64,000 nt of DNA, taken from assembly GCA_019614645.1 (NCBI GenBank), contig JABWDB010000007.1, forward strand, positions 8,507,501-8,571,500, written 5' to 3'. The notes beneath the pieces were generated by a model. It worked only from the letters and a program-made list of their open reading frames with translations, was not told the DNA's origin and did no database searches. A program made the translations under genes and the position numbers. The DNA comes from Stratiolaelaps scimitus. Lineage: Eukaryota; Arthropoda; Arachnida; Mesostigmata; Laelapidae. Shown piece by piece: positions 13,061 to 29,999 of this stretch; within the stretch, counting starts at the first letter, position 1; the number at the start of each line of letters is the position of its first letter.

Positions 13061-15971
13061 TCTCTCATGGTTTCATGCTTCATTTCAAGACGTCGTTGCA
13101 ATATTGCTGAGGTATCGTATACCTAAGTGTACCCTACAATTACCAGACAGAGGGATCTGTTGATTCAATCCAAAATAATAATATTCACACAAATGTTTGT
13201 TCAGTCATCATTGTGGGGCCCTGAAATAGCTATAACTAAGCTAAACTCAGCTGTGCTGTTTTGGATACCTCTGACGATTGCTCAAAATGCCCCTAACACA
13301 TGGTCCCACAAAGAGATCCGAGTAATGCCCTCAAGAGTCTAATTGTACTTTTCATGCGGCGCGGATTTATATTTAAACACTACTCTATAGTGTAATCACA
13401 CTATAAAATTGATCAAAGTCACCTTATCGAAAAGATCGCATATCTTTATAATAAAAGTACCTTGAGTTACTAAAGATTGTAATTGCCTGCAGAGAAGATG
13501 TAAAAGATGTAATTTCTTGCAGTATAGGGAATTACAGGATGAGTACCGAGACGAGTTGGGTCTACTATTATAGCTTGGTTTCGTCGTAAATTCCATCCGT
13601 CTACCGTTATCTTCTTAATAGTTCTCCGTTAAGAATGCTTGGGGCGTGGCTCGAACGTTGTGGAGACAAATGGTTGCAGTAAAATTTAACATTCGCATTT
13701 GACTTGATCCGTTCAGCTGCGTGCGATTTTCTCGATGTCTAATATTGAAAGACGTATTATTTTGTCGACCTTGACAGCATGGGTGAATATTATTTCAAAA
13801 TAAAGGAAAAGCGCTAACCTCACATTCTTTGAAACAACTCGGCTTAGCCTTATGTCACTGCTTAACATTGGAACATGGCCCTGTTAGGTGCCGTGGGCAG
13901 GACCCATACACAAACTTTCCCCTATGGAGGCTCGCTCACTGTTGCTGCCCTGTGAACGCAAGTCGACAAACACAGCCTGTAGGGCCCCAGGCTGTGGGGA
14001 GGGCACATCTCGAGCGAAGAAATAACTCAGTGTGTCACCGTATACGCCTTGGACTTTGCTCTGGGATCTTGTGCAGTTGCCGACGGTGAACCGCTGTTTC
14101 TAACCAGTGGAAGTTTCATAGTAAGTAGGTGTCAAGTGAATTTCATGGCTAACGAACGCGCAGACTGTGTGCGTATGCGAGAAACATCGTTGGATTCCGC
14201 AAAACGGAGTCGGTTTAAAACAACACATGGTCCACTCTCCAATACTAGCACCAATCGATCCTTCAGATTCAAGGATACGCTTAAAGGAATCAGTCGTCGC
14301 CCGTGGTCCGGGCAGTGATCTGACAATTTAGATCTCTGCGCCTCCCCCCTTCGAGTAAGGTCAAAGCGGATGAGGCGGTTTCACTATGAGGCAAACACAG
14401 CAGAAGGGGACGCTGCATTCTTAGCATGTGTACGGGACAACCGAGAGGGACCTAATTCAACGAGGAGGAGCCTGTTCTAGCATGCATGCTAATCGAGCGT
14501 GCATCAAATGATGTGGAAGTCTAACGCCCGGTGAGCCTCTCCGGGACAGCGTAACAGCTTACAGGTCGCGAGATTCTGGATGCTTGGGCCCGGCCGGACC
14601 CAAAGAAAGGACCCGCTTCTTGATCGTGGAGTGTTGCTCATACGGCTACGTTTGCCAGGAGAAGCGCTCGCTACAGCCAGTCGTCTCGTTGTATCGACAT
14701 ATACATCTTCAGTACATGCGAGGTCGCTGTTACCAGTGCTGTCGAGAGTTCGGAGCTGAGTGAGAACGATTACTTTCGCAAAGAAATGCTTCCAGAGTTG
14801 CTTGCTTGTAATGTACCGTTAAACGGGGCAAACTTCGATAGGTGGAGTAAAACTGAACAGTCGGTCGATTTGGCATTTCTACATTTTAAGCCTCGACTGG
14901 TTAAGTTTCGCGCTGAAGAAACACTTGTGTCTATTAGCTATCTAGTTTATGGCTTCGACTAGCATCGTCACAGCTTTGTTGATTCGGAGCTGTCGGTCTG
15001 ATTAGTTTGTCTCGTGAGGTAGAAAATTAAAGAGAACGTTGGTCTATGAAATAGAAACGGATATTTTCAAATGCTTTTGAACGGAATAACGTGATTGTTC
15101 AACATATTGAACTGACCTTCGGCAACATTCATTCAAATGCCAATTTTCCTGATCTGGTTACAGTTATCGATCTGAATGAAAATAGCAGGGAAGTATGAAG
15201 GATGATTGGGGTTTTAAAACAGAATAAAGCATCTTGAGCAAATTCGAAGGAATTTTCACGTACATTTACGAAGGTATAACTCAAGATCTTCGAACAACCA
15301 TCGTTCCATTCTGCTGTTGTGCATGCACACTCTCCCTTGTTCTTTTGACTTCGTGTTCCTGGGCCCATTGGTACGATGACAAAAACTAAATTGGTGCCGA
15401 TGGTCCTAAGCTGCCAAGTTACTTAAATAAAGATTTCTCTATTTTAACTCAGTACTAACCTCAGTCTCGTCTCCCTTACGTTGTCTCCATCTGGATATTC
15501 ATCTGCATTCGGCGGGTTCACTACGGGGTTCGTTCATATACATTAACCCGCTTGAATTCCCACTATTCAATATGAGTGAGAGTTTGTTTTCGGCGAGTAG
15601 CCCCTAGTTCTACAGAGTTTGCAAATGGGGAAACACCAACTAGCTAACTAACACCCCATCGTGTTGACCGTTCATAGGAAGAAGACATTCAACGACACGG
15701 ATTTGATTTGCGGACTATTGCCATGATCTACCTAGATTTGTACCTGAGCAAAAACGAAGCCAAAACATAGATCGACAGTTTTAATGGGATTCTACCCGGA
15801 GTGATCGCTAATTTGACATTTGGATATTTAACGAGTTGATTTGACGACGAAATAAGACCGGAGACCATAAACGCGTTGAAGTGAAGGCCACCGGAACTCA
15901 CGAGGCGTGGAGGTTGCCGGTAACAAACGAAGCTGTTGGGGAGTTCTCCCCAGCCCTTGTGTTTGGTTCCG
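13061..15971. other. Region upstream of the kinase
   Basis: Nothing coding is recognised. A moderately GC-rich stretch at 13830-14320 holds a small hairpin. The kinase promoter or a 5' noncoding exon probably lies here, but no TATA box or initiator stands out. Confidence 0.4.
13971..13996. repeat. Short GC-rich hairpin
   Basis: CACAGCCTG at 13971-13979 pairs perfectly with CAGGCTGTG at 13988-13996 around an 8-base loop. Confidence 0.7.
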
Positions 15972-19438
<3,467 letters not shown>

Positions 19439-19937
19439 TAATCGTCTTTCAACACAAGCAAAATGTGAGTGTATTCACGTTGTGTCAAGATCTTTGGAGA
19501 CGGAGGCAGAAAAACGCACCGTGAATAGAAACATGCAATATCTTGAACGGTTTTTCTTCGTAGATCGGCAGCTCGTGAGGTGTTATATTTACTTAGAGAT
19601 CCTCACCTTCTCTGGGCGGTTGGAGTCGCTTGGCAAGCTAAGGCGAGTACATCATATGTGTCTAGCTGATGGGAAATAACTAGCTAACTGGAAAACACGA
19701 ACCCTTCGAAACTGTCAACGCGCCCCGCAAGAAACAGCTCTGCATCCGTGTTGAAATGGCTACATGAGGGCGTTGGATACTATCTCAATGTTGGACAACT
19801 CATGGCACGAATACGACAGAGCCGAGTGTGGAGCACAATCACGGGCGATGGGGAGGAACCCGTGCACCATGTCTCCGGTTGTGCTGAGGTACAAAAGTTT
19901 CAAAGTGACCACCTTACTATTATCCGGAGGCAATAAA
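19439..19937 (+). other. Probable 3' UTR of the kinase, with AATAAA
   Basis: No recognisable coding sequence follows the stop. The first clear AATAAA in the region is at 19932-19937, a plausible polyadenylation signal that would give a 3' UTR of about 500 bases. Transcript evidence is lacking. Confidence 0.35.
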
Positions 19938-22900
19938 TTTGACGTATATATTCGATGTACAAGTACGAACCCAGTGCTTATTTCCTAACGGATATGCACG
20001 CAGTTCCAATATGGCATATCGAAGCGACAGCTTGCACTGGTAAGCGCCTGGCTGAACCAGTTGCAGAGGTACAGAGGCTGCCACCAGAGGTCCCCAGACA
20101 TGAAGTAGTATCTCTGGAATACTCTGTGTGCTCATGGCTTTACGTATCTCTGGCGTATCACCAGCTACTAGATACATCGTAATTCAGTACATTGAGGGAG
20201 GAAATACATTTCTTGTTAGAGTAATATGTGCGTTTAGGTAGCTAGCGCAAATAGTTGTCCACAATTAGCGCACATGTCTCATTGGTTCTTATCGAGACTG
20301 AAAATCATCTGCTAGTCGAACAATGTGTAATACAAACTGATAGAATGATACACGTGTACTTGATGATTTATGTGATTTCTATATCGAATGACAGAATAGA
20401 ATTAAAAAGTAGGAAACGAAACTTGGGGATAATGCACACCTGCGTTATCACCAATGACAAAATCGAGTAAGTACCGATCGGTGATACCAGCGTTGTTGCC
20501 CACGGTTTGACGGCTCAAGTGGCAAGCCGGCAGTCGCGAAAACATGGAACCGGCTGCACAAGAGTCAGCTGTCTCTCAAATAGATATATCTGCTGAATCT
20601 ATCAATCCGATCGTTAGATAGTTTGAGTAAAGAACAGTCACGATGAACATCAGGCTACCTAACACCAGGCCATCAGGTTGAAAGTGCCATATGGGATCTT
20701 AAGGTTACATTCAGTCTCTCCCAGAGTTGTGTCCTTTTGGACTCACACCCTCTTTAAACTGATTATGACGATTATCCACGGTGATAAAAGAAAGATATAG
20801 CTCACATACGCAGAATAAGGGTGCATAAGTTGTTAAATAGTGTCGAGGCGCACTACTACGGCTACCGGCTATGACGAGAGTTAGGAGAGAAGTACCACTC
20901 GTCTCGTAGGACTCCCAGGAGATCAACCGGCGCGGATTTGTTTGCCGGCCTTCGTTTGGTTTGGTTGTACGATCTGCTCCTCCGAGGCGAGGGTCAGCGC
21001 CCTGCGGAACGGTTGGTTGCCCGCGGCCAACTGTTCGCCACCAGATATCGTCTACGACCCGAACCTCAGCCAAAGGCGAACAGCACCTTCCCTAAAGCGA
21101 CAACCGCCCTCAGGCGGCAGTCATCACCCCCGTTGGATACTTTGCGATGATTGCGAGACCCTTGCTGTCTAGTAGCTGGACAAAGTTGTACATGGTTGAC
21201 CAACATTTAAGTTTTTCCGCGCGCTGTGTATAATACAAATATTAGAGGCGGCTGATCGCAATGTGATGCTTCGATAGGTGTGACAAACATTTCATAAGCA
21301 TCGCGACAATTTCCTCTCGGGATTTGTCAACGGTGAACAAGTCGGAAACAACAGCAATTTGCACATCTGAATTCCAACGAGAACTGAGTGACTAGGATGT
21401 ATAATCGAGCGAATAAATAAGTGAATTCGACCCCGTTAGCCCTAAGTCGATGCGTTGATACGTGGTATATCGCGGAACATTTTGAACGCTGGTGCTGGCG
21501 AGTGTCTGCTATACGAGTTGCTTGCTGGGACCATCTCACCATCTTGCCGTGATATTTCATTTTCGCTTGCATTGGCTTCCCAGTTTTGCTTCAGTGAATG
21601 TGAGGTGAGTCTTGAGGGTTTCTCTCTATCTCTCACCCTCCTAGTGTATTTATCACACGAGGGGACACGGAAGAGACGAGGATCAGGGATAAAGCGCATC
21701 AGGCAAACAGCATTGCTAGCCATAGTGGGTTCGCAAACATATCTCGTGGCTCTTTCTCGAGTATCGAGATTTGCCGTCACATTCTACAGGGGGAACTGTA
21801 CGCGTAGATAAATACGACTTCGGCTGTCACATTTATTTCGAGTGGGCTACTAACCTAAGAAACGAGTAGGATGCCTGTCTGGCTGTCTGGTGTAGTTTTG
21901 ACTGCTCTTCTCATGCGCCCACGACGTCTTGGGGAAATTGTGATCGCCGAACATTGCCGTGTGGCGTTGAGCGAACAAGCCGCACACCATTGAAGATCCA
22001 TGTGGGTGCTGGGTAGACCCCTTCGTCTCTGACTACCATCATTTGGCCCTGCGAATAGCTGGCTGGATCTGATCCCAAATCATACGTCCCCATATCGCGC
22101 AACTCGAGTTACTCACCAGTAGACCTTCTCGAGAGGACCGAAGTCAAATAAGCCAGTCAATTGGTAACGGCAGCGAAATAACTGCTAGTGTCTGGCTGGA
22201 TGTATACACTGCTCGCATTACCGCCGAGATCTGCCGATTTTTTTAGATGCTGAGAACGGCCGAGTTGCTTTAAACATTCGATGTGATTTAAGCGGTTTAA
22301 CGATTCATTGGCGCAGTTTTAGCAAAATGCTTTTTATCTCTTATCGTATTATAGTACGGATTTACTGCCCAATCTGGGCTGCTATAAATAAGATCTTCCA
22401 TGCAATTTTCATGCCTAGATATGATTCAACTATGCCCTAGATGATCGTTTTCATAGATCATCAGCGTTAGCACACTAATATCCGTTCTCTTTTCACGTAC
22501 CGTGCACTCAATATACGTATCGTGAGGGAAGCTTAGAACTCTATGTATTGATCAAGGAGCTTCAATCGATAACATGGGAAGAGGTACAGCCTGAAATAAG
22601 TGAGCATTCGCGGAGTTCTGAAAGACGTGTAATGCTGTAAATGCCGGATTCCTAACAACAGGCCGGAAATTTCCTCACAAATTAGACCAAACGGTAATTG
22701 AGGCCTAATCACCGTCACTATGGGCTATGATAGCGACCTTAAGCACTCACCACCCTATTCAACTATCCCGATGACCGGTCAGAATAAGTAACTGCAAAAG
22801 TCCTCACTTAATGCTCCGCCGTTAATGGTTATTCGGCGTAGCAAATCAGTAATCCGATAGATTCGAATACGGACCATCGTATTAATAATTCCTGAATAAA

Positions 22901-25400
22901 CAAATAGTTGCTTTGACCCACTGGACATGTGTTATCCACAATAGGAGAACACTCTGGACGACACCTTGAATAGCCAACGTCAGCCATTTTGTTCACGGAT
23001 ATATTTGGCGGTCCTCGATATTTTTCCTTTAGTATCGCGGAGACCTATCTCTTGTGATGGCCCCGATTTCAAATCAAAACGTAGCGAAAAAAACAGGAGT
23101 ATAATTGGATTTAATTCAATATGACGATTCACGGTTAACTTATCGTTTAGTCCGAAAAACAACTGTGTAGACATCGGGACAACTTGAATAGTGGAACAGT
23201 TCTCGCTATATTTTACAGGTAAATATAGGACGTATCAAGTGAGGTTTTACCGAGGGGCGTCTATTGCTGGCATCAGCCCTTCCGAGGCGCAAAGGTAAAG
23301 GCCTCACCTTGGGGTCTTCGCCATGTTGATCACGGAGGGCTTACAGCCGTTCAACTATCTTTGTTGTTGTGTATGTGCATGTTGCTATGTATACTTGTTT
23401 ACCTAAAGCGGAGTATATCTGCTTTGAAATGAAGGTCATTTCCATTTTCGTCTTACTTAACAGCTGGTAACATTTCGACTAACATCTCGATGTACAATCA
23501 TCATTTCCCCGACCTGATACGGCCGTCGTCCACCGTTCAACAGGATTCCTTCGTAAAAGCAAGAGACGTCCACGGCAAACTCTATCAAATACGGGCTGTT
23601 CCCCTTCAATTTCACGGGTAGTTCTCGTAGCTTCGCTTGTTGCACGTTGTCCTAGGGCAGGGCGGAAGCAGTTAGGAAGGCAGCTGCTCGAAATGATCTG
23701 AGTTTTTCGGTCTCCACAAGCTGATAGCATCGCAAACTGCTATTAGTGAACCCAGCCAAAGTGCAAACAGTGCAGTACGAACATCCAACGAAGGACTGTG
23801 CCGAGCCTCAAACCCGTATATTAATACAACGTTGTAGTTCAAAGGTTGTAGAAATTACTTCTTACTCAATATTATTCACGGTTGTCTGGCCAGCCACACA
23901 GGCTTGATTGTGGATATTATTTTTCAACGAGAATCAGTGGCTCTCAGACGACTGAACTCAACGTTCGAACACTCGCCATTCGAGATCCGATTTTTTCTCG
24001 ACCTATTTTTTTGAGTGTAATTTCATTTAACTAGAAATCGGACCTATATTGGTTGTTTCGGAATAATGTTTGCTCAACTCACAAGAGTGGCTACACGAAT
24101 TATGCGGGACCGGTCTCCGCTTTCCAAACGAGGATATGTACAAGTGAAGGCCGACGTTGTTAGGGTGAATAGATCCCTCGGGAATACTTATTCCAGAACG
24201 CCAGGCGTTTGGGACAAACCAACCACCTTCGCGTAGCATAAACAGACATTAACACAAAATCCAATAACGGGGGGATTGCGTAACATTAATGAGGTTGATG
24301 ATTAACGGCAATGCTGACTCATAGTTTTAGTATCGATACAGTACATCAGTGGGACAATAGCAATAGTACAGCAACCATGTTCATGCGATTTGATTAATTA
24401 ATGCCACTGGTAAGAGAAGTCTACGAGAAGTAGTGCATATAATCACGCGAAGTCGTGGCTTGTAATTTGTACAATTACAATACCATATTACGCACGATGC
24501 TCCAATACAACCGAAGGTCACACATCGGGCTTACCGCAGACATTTTTTTACAGGTTCAACGTAAACTCCATCATGGATGCCGAGCTTCTTGACGAGGATA
24601 TTTGCCACGGTTGTGTGAGACTCCTACTTATGAAAAACTTGGATAGTTATCTTGGGCCTCGATCTAGAAACGAATGTATATAACGTCAGATCAAGGCTTG
24701 CAGAGGGTCAGCTGGGCCCTCGCATTGACGCCGCGTTGTTAGAGCATCTTTAGCCACTGGTGAACGCCATTGTAGGCTGCACTCAAAGCGTTGCGTTGAA
24801 TCAGCAAGAGAATAACACCACAAACGTTGCGGACAGTATTTTTACAAAAAGCCATTACAAAAATACTTGAAGGGACTAAGACTTGCTTGGCCTTCTGTGC
24901 TTTAGTCCGTACATTTCGTTTTCATATATTGCGGTGTCTATCAGTACAGATCAGCGATAGTAGTTGTCCTAGCTATCGTCCATGTTGCTCAGCATTTTCT
25001 ACTGTCCTAAATGTTGTTTCTATACATGGCCACTGCTGGAGCTAACACATATCCTCAAGCAGCACCCATTGTTCTCAGCAATGTAGCCAATTGTTTTCGC
25101 AGCAGTTATTGTACCACTTAGTAGAGATGGGCTAGGCCGCAAAGCAGTCTAACCCAATTTGCCCATCCAGGCGTCCAGCAATTCTCGCTGTTGCTCGATA
25201 TTTGGCTTGTTGCTGCGGATCGTTACACGAGTCAATGAGTTCTTGTCGCTTACGCCGAATATGGCACGTTTTTCGCGCCTTGCGAGATCCTGCTGACCAC
25301 TCACTGTCCTCGTATGTGAACGTGGCGCCTTGTAGCGGCGAATACGACATTCGCTTAGTAATAGTCTCATGCTGCTTAGAATACTGATGGACCATGCTTG
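19938..25400. other. Possible fragmentary minus-strand gene region
   Basis: Apart from the candidate exon at 23457-23651, the - strand has a short stretch before a perfect donor (CTACTG|GTGAGT at 22116), a frame at 24239-24085 before CTCTT|GTGAGT, and a frame at 25395-25132. They could not be joined into one transcript by eye. Confidence 0.25.
23457..23651 (-). CDS. Candidate exon of an unrecognised minus-strand gene
   Basis: On the - strand a strong acceptor, with TTCCTAACTGC as possible branch point and CCGCCCTGCCCTAG at the junction, opens a 64-residue frame starting DNVQQAKLRELPVKLKG and including FAVDVSCFYEGILL. It ends in TAA directly before GTAAGA. It could be a terminal exon, or an internal one using an earlier GT (AGCT|GTTAAG). 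I recognise no family. Composition and length are exon-like, but no neighbouring exon joins it with certainty. Confidence 0.3.
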   Translation of the reverse strand, partial: DNVQQAKLRELPVKLKGNSPYLIEFAVDVSCFYEGILLNGGRRPYQVGEMMIVHRDVSRNVTSC

Positions 25401-27379
25401 GATGGGATCGCCGAATTACATAGGATGCATCTTTCGTCAGAAGCGCCCGATATACTGAAACTGACTATGTTCTTGTAGCTTATTCAAAATAGTCGCTTAC
25501 AAGTGGTGTGATTTCGAGATGTAATTTCGATATCAGTCATCACAGTTACCTGTGCAGGTGTAATGATCCTCCCTTGTGTTTCAAATACCCAGAACTGACC
25601 GACTAACGCAATATGAAGGCAGTGTCTAAGTTATGCTCCTGGGAGAGAGAGGATTTATGGATATTGCCACCCCCAACCTGTCCGTTGTGAAAAAAAAGAA
25701 AATGCATCGTTGAAGTAGGATAAAGGGCGAGGTCGTTATGAGACCTACAAGGGCGAAAAATCTATTCGCGTATAGGTCTTAACTGTATCCGATATAGTGT
25801 TAAGTCTGGATGGTTTGAAGACAATTGCCTGGCCTGGCCGGACGGTATACAGGTTCGTCACACATGACGATTTCAAATTATTTGCTTTAAAACTATAAGC
25901 CACGCTGCTGTGAACAACACACGCACATTAGCTGTGCGTGAAAAATAAGCATCATATAGATTTGTCACAGTAGTTAGTGTTAAATCAAGCAGAAATCTGC
26001 TTCTTTCAGATCACGGAATCAATCCTGCGCTGGCCAGTCTGGGGAGCATTGTTTTTTTTGGATTTCAATATTTTTTGATCATGATTGTTCGTCTTTAAGT
26101 ATACAATAAATAGAAAAGTAGTTGGGGACAGGGTGTCGGGCCGCTGCCGTCATAGTCCCAAGGGAGGCGATGGCATTGCCTCTTTGCACAGCCAGGACAA
26201 GGCGATGCAGAAGGAAGGATGGCTGCTGGCGCGGACCCCTTCGAGGACGTTCGCTGTGAGGGGGTCGTGGCGCTTAGGGTTTCGAAGGCAAAAGGGCATT
26301 GTTGTTCTACTGACGATTATAGGTCCCTCTTCAGAATAACTCGGCAAGCATCCCATTGCTGTAGCTAGTGAATAATCTGTGTGTAGCGCGTGAAAAAACA
26401 TTATGCGTGTCCATAATCTGCCAAGTGCGTCTTCTGGGTGCAAACGGACATTGTTGTTCCGTTCCCTCTTTATCACTAAAATAGCACGAAGTTGCTTGTC
26501 GAGCCTGCTTCAGTCGTCACAGTGATGCGTCCACTGGAGAAGTGAACGCGGGCCAATTCAATGTCGGCCGACAAATGGCGACCAAAGATAAATCATGAAC
26601 GAGAGCTGGCTCCCGTGGAGAATCAAAGGAAGAACCGGCCATATGCCGTAGAAACACGTTTCCTGTATACCAAGCCAAATTCAAAATTGCCCGCGTAACT
26701 GTTAGCTGGCCCATATCGTTGTGTTTCACTCTTTTAACCAAATGAAAGAATAAATGGTGTTGCTATACTGAAGTCTGTAAAATGACATATGTTAGAAATA
26801 TCGTGTCACCATGATACAATCACGACACGTCGCCTCTGACTAGTAACCAGGGCAGTGCTAAAGGCACTACTGTATTTTGAGATTTAGCGCGGATATTGAA
26901 AATTAGGCACAAATTGCAGCATCACCAGACCCGATCGCTAGTTGGCGCGATGCAAAAAGTTGGAAATGAATCCGACTCTCCCGCCTTGGTTGGAAGAATA
27001 AAAAATAGCTGTCACCATTTGAAAATAATAGTAATCACAATGATTATAATGATAGGTGCGAGGGCTAATGAATGAATTATGGATGGCAGACCCAGCCGAC
27101 GAAAGGACCAAAAGCTCAATGGGTAATGGCTTCCGAAATATTAAGCGACGCGAGAGACGTTGTATCATGTTTCGCTGCGCCTCATCAGCATATCACGCTG
27201 CGCCCGCTGACCCGAATGGTGTGCACGCCTCTTTCTTCTCTCGTTCATCGAACTGAGCAGGGAAGTGTCGTTGAAATCTCAACCTGAGAACATTTGTCTA
27301 TGGCGAGAGTCTCGGTGTCCCAAGTGAGACGACAGATGATCGAGTCAACCAGTGCCGATTGAGAGAGAGCACTCTGTCG

Positions 27380-27470
27380 ATGGGACGGCTCAGTCGGTAG
27401 CTCGTATTGTATCTGGCGTCAGTCGACTTCTGCCGTGGGTTCGATCGGTGCTGAGGACCGAACGATTTTT
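27380..27470 (+). mobile_element. tRNA-like SINE head
   Basis: GGCTCAGTCGGTAGC (27387-27401) is a near-consensus A-box and GTGGGTTCGATCGG (27435-27448) a near-consensus B-box. The halves do not form a full acceptor stem, so a SINE is likelier than a working tRNA gene. A (TA)15 tract follows at 27605. Confidence 0.5.
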
Positions 27471-27601
27471 CTATAAGAAATCAGCATGGTAGTGAGGTCG
27501 GTCGTAACCATAACAACAACGAGAGTGGTAGAGGCAGCGAACCGCAACCAGTTGCGAGAAAGTATCAACTCTCACGGACACAAAAACACTAATACCCGCA
27601 T

Positions 27602-27604
<3 letters not shown>

Positions 27605-27634
<30 letters not shown>
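27605..27634. repeat. (TA)15 microsatellite
   Basis: A pure tract, followed within 20 bases by an A/T-rich stretch. It lies about 135 bases after the tRNA-like unit at 27380. Confidence 0.95.
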
Positions 27635-27635
<1 letters not shown>

Positions 27636-28437
27636 TATTTTTTTTATTTATCATTTTTTAAATATCTTTTATATCAGATTCTTCCGTATGTAACTCACGT
27701 TGACGCAGCAGGTATGATGGTCGCTATAATATTATTGTTAGTCTACAATCGCTTCACAGTTATTCCTATCCTTCTGTAATATTTTCTTTACTTTGATCTT
27801 CCGCCATTAAAGGCGTATTACGTCTATCACTGGGTTTCACTTTTCTTACAGTGCTTTATATCCCTGTATTACATGTAGCAGTGCCGATGCTCTTGGATTA
27901 GGGAGAGTGCATGGTTTCCGTTCACCATTTGGTCTCTGCCGCTTCGATAATTTCCATTTTTATTTGCCTTTTCTTTAGCTTATAGGAATAAAAAGTTTTT
28001 TGTCCTCCCGTAACTATCCAATGCATTGAGGCCAACAAATCGTAAATGAAATGTCGGCATACAGTGATTCGAAACCGGTGGCAGCTATTTAAGTGGCTCA
28101 TGTGTGCTGTGAACCCGCTCTTGGTCCGAACTCCGTAGTGCTGCCGAATGTCGATGAAGATGCGGGAGAGTGGACCTAAGGAAGACGAGACTGAGGGTCA
28201 ATCGTGGGTTGGGAAACATTCAATTTAGATCGAGCACCATGTTGCCCTACACTCGTGCCTATCCCTATCAGGGTGACGTGCCTGCATAAAATTATTGACA
28301 CACCAGAATTCGAAGAAAAGCAGTGGAGAAAGTCCAAATATGGGAAGAAAATGTTGCTAAGCGTTTAATCTGTTAAATAATTATAAAGATCTATAAATCA
28401 TATTTTTGCAAAATCGATGTCGCAATCCATCTCGGTA

Positions 28438-28471
28438 AACTCTGAGAATACGAGTTTCTATTCTCAGAGTT
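28438..28471. repeat. Perfect 13-base inverted repeat
   Basis: AACTCTGAGAATA at 28438-28450 pairs perfectly with 28459-28471 around an 8-base loop. No T run follows, so a terminator-like role is not indicated. Confidence 0.85.
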
Positions 28472-29999
28472 CTACGGTTCCTCAGAATTGAATTTCTTCT
28501 GGGATATTAAAAGTAGGCGATCACCAAGGAAATTGCCTTCTCGCGTAAGCATGCACGTCGATAAGAACTGTTTGATTTCCACTAATAACATCGCAGTGAT
28601 GTCGCCGATGCGCAGCTCCTTCCTCGTCACATTCGACGAGGACGTCTTTCTGTGACTTCCGTGACTGTGAAGAAGTCGATTCGGATGACGTCGTATATTT
28701 TTGCTATAAAGATTAATGAATGAAATGAGTGCCAGAACGAAATCGTAGAAATTATTTACGAATAAACTATTTCCAGATATTTTCATTGGGTGGCGCGTGA
28801 ATTATTTACGACCTTACACTAGCGGCCCCACACAAAGTCGTATACGAGCTGCAAAAATTGTTAGCGTGGTTATTGTCTGATTATCCGTGTTGTCATTTGT
28901 ACTTACTCTTAATATGTGTAATATTATTATACTGTAGTGTACAGCTTGGGCGATCTTTCGAGCGAACACGGTGTATTCTCTCCGTCGATTTCGACGCTAC
29001 CCGGCGCCTCGAGTCTGTGCGCGCTTTCCCTGTCCCGATGAGGGCACTTTGTTACTATCGAGATCTCTATGACGTATTAGCACTATGCAGGCTACCAATG
29101 CATCATTATCCTTCCTCCGGTTGTGCCATTTTAAAGCCATCAGCCGTGCCATCCCCAGTGACCCTCCACGCAGACACAGACCCCCGAAGGCGGCTCTACA
29201 CGGTTGGATGGCCAAAATTAAGAATACGCTGCCAATCCGCTTTTTTCTTATGGGCGGCAGAGCCTTTCAGGATTTCCTGCGCTCGTCCTTGGAGGCGAGC
29301 GATGTAACTATAAAAAAGACTAGGGCAGTGGGCAACGCCACGGTTGGCTTTTTAGATGAATGGCGACTGGAAAAAACTGAACTAGTGAACATGAATTCAG
29401 TGGGCCTTTTCAAGACTTCCATTCTAATTACCCTAATTATGACCCTAGATAATGCAAGAATCTCATTAGATTTTAAGCTACAATATAGTTCCAACTTAGT
29501 CTGAGGCAAAACACCCTCCAAAGCAGTTTCGATTGTCAACGTGCTTCCTAGTTGCTAACACAATAATCGGCGAACCTCTTGTCGAAGAACATCTCCTGAG
29601 AAACAACACGAACATATCTTAGCTAGAATGAACAAGACATGTGTTAGACTGGTACAAATCATAGCCGAATTACTTGGAGGACTTCCCCGGATCTTTGTTT
29701 TATTATATTTTATTGCTACCTTATGTCAGGCATTGTAGATATTCGTTTTCACACATCAAAAGGCAACGTCACCACGACAATTACCCCGAAGCTGGTACGT
29801 GACAATACCCAATACCCGTACTATGTCGATGCATACAGAAATTCGCTGAAGGATAGAGGGGAGAATATTTAGTTTTCTCCGAGATTAGCTTTTCATGGCG
29901 GAATCTTCGGGAAGCCGACGGCGATGTGACACTGGGATGTTACGCACTTCTGGAATAAGCAAATAACAGTCAATGACAATCGTGAAGACTGAAAATGAT

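Larger units (their letters stand above)
25401..29999. other. No recognisable gene
   Basis: Holds the tRNA-like unit at 27380, (TA)15 and an inverted repeat at 28438. Frames of 104-149 residues at 28472-29504 have no motif I know. Confidence 0.45.

Noticed and set aside
25132..25395. Two overlapping minus-strand frames that both look protein-like
   Set aside because: Neither phase is favoured by splice sites or a family match, so no call is made.
27387..27448. Canonical tRNA gene
   Set aside because: A- and B-boxes are good, but no matching acceptor stem is seen. A SINE head is more likely.
28858..29504. 149- and 139-residue plus-strand frames
   Set aside because: They overlap in different phases with no motifs or splice logic.
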